A stretch of 20,081 nucleotides of DNA from Phallusia fumigata. Taxonomy: Eukaryota > Chordata > Ascidiacea > Phlebobranchia > Ascidiidae. Under the pieces are notes generated by a model. The model was not told the DNA's origin, did no database searches, and was given only the letters and a program-made list of their open reading frames with translations. The stretch's first letter is position 1. Each line of letters opens with the position of its first letter. Shown here in pieces: positions 19,872 to 20,081 of the stretch. The translations under genes were made by a program, and so were the position numbers. Location of the stretch: contig QXVZ01013588.1 in assembly GCA_008931825.1 (NCBI GenBank), forward strand, positions 1 through 20,081, in the 5' to 3' direction.

Positions 19872-20072
19872 CTGCTTTGTGGAACAAAGCAACGTGTTTG
19901 CCAAAAATGGAAATGTGACGCCGTTTTTACTTTCTTTCTCTATCATTGAAAGAAAGTCCGAGTCCACTTCCGTGTTAAACCTTTCCTGAGATCCGAGCAT
20001 CATCCCAGCACAGGCACTGACCGCAAAAACACCGAATACGCAGATGCCCCCAAAAAGCTTGTGCGAAAACAT
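19872..20072 (-). CDS. Probable first coding exon of a secreted protein (unrecognised)
   Basis: Reading leftwards from an ATG at 20072-20070 (context CAAGG-ATG), 67 codons run to AAG-CAG followed by GTGAGT, a consensus donor at 19871-19866, ending in phase 0. Residues 1-22 look like a signal peptide: a short polar start with Lys5, a hydrophobic core about residues 7-20, and Ala-Cys-Ala at 20-22 satisfying the -3/-1 rule. The mature part is polar and acidic (VDSDF, IEKESKNG). The frame stays open for 75 codons beyond the donor, so an unspliced form of 142 residues is formally possible, but its composition changes there. I recognise no family. Later exons would lie at lower coordinates and were not found; the promoter is outside the window. 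Confidence 0.5.
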
Positions 20073-20081
20073 CCTTGACGT

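Overview
This is animal nuclear DNA, most likely from a tunicate of the Ciona type. It is AT-rich, its introns are short (about 60-600 bp) with clean GT-AG borders, it carries a diverged posterior Hox gene of the Hox12 type, and it shows dense allelic polymorphism. Species and chromosome cannot be proven from the window alone. || Layout. 1-4474: non-coding DNA upstream of the Hox gene, with a 32-bp tandem repeat, an inverted repeat and a cluster of homeodomain-type motifs. 4475-7624: Hox12 on the + strand, whose promoter and first two coding exons appear twice (4123-5583 and 5585-7082) on either side of a single n. The complete copy is 6082-7624 (three exons, 203 codons plus stop). 7625-9827: intergenic DNA and the 5' flank of the next gene. 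9828-17517: an N-terminal kinase-like (SCYL1-type) gene on the + strand, 18 coding exons, 779 codons plus stop when the redundant pieces are skipped. 17518-19871: intergenic DNA with a probable hAT-type MITE. 19872-20072: a probable first coding exon of an unrecognised secreted protein on the - strand. || Assembly. Single n characters sit at 5584, 11285, 12379, 12900, 13259 and 16071. At the first five, the sequence on both sides is the same locus, so contig ends were abutted instead of merged. The pieces are I 1-5583, II 5585-11284, III 11286-12378, IV 12380-12899, V 12901-13258, VI 13260-16070 and VII 16072-end. The Hox12 repeat and piece III differ from their partners like alleles. Pieces IV and V match piece II in length exactly and appear identical. 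Piece II joins piece VI directly through a 71-bp overlap (11214-11284 = 13260-13330). The apparent second homeobox and second kinase-like domain are therefore almost certainly artefacts. || Function. Hox12 would be a nuclear transcription factor for posterior patterning. SCYL1 is a catalytically dead kinase-like HEAT-repeat protein of Golgi-ER traffic (COPI). Nothing suggests a functional link between them. I saw no undescribed multi-gene system. The most useful results are the reconstructed Hox12 first exon, the untangled SCYL1 locus, and a candidate secreted-protein exon at the right edge.
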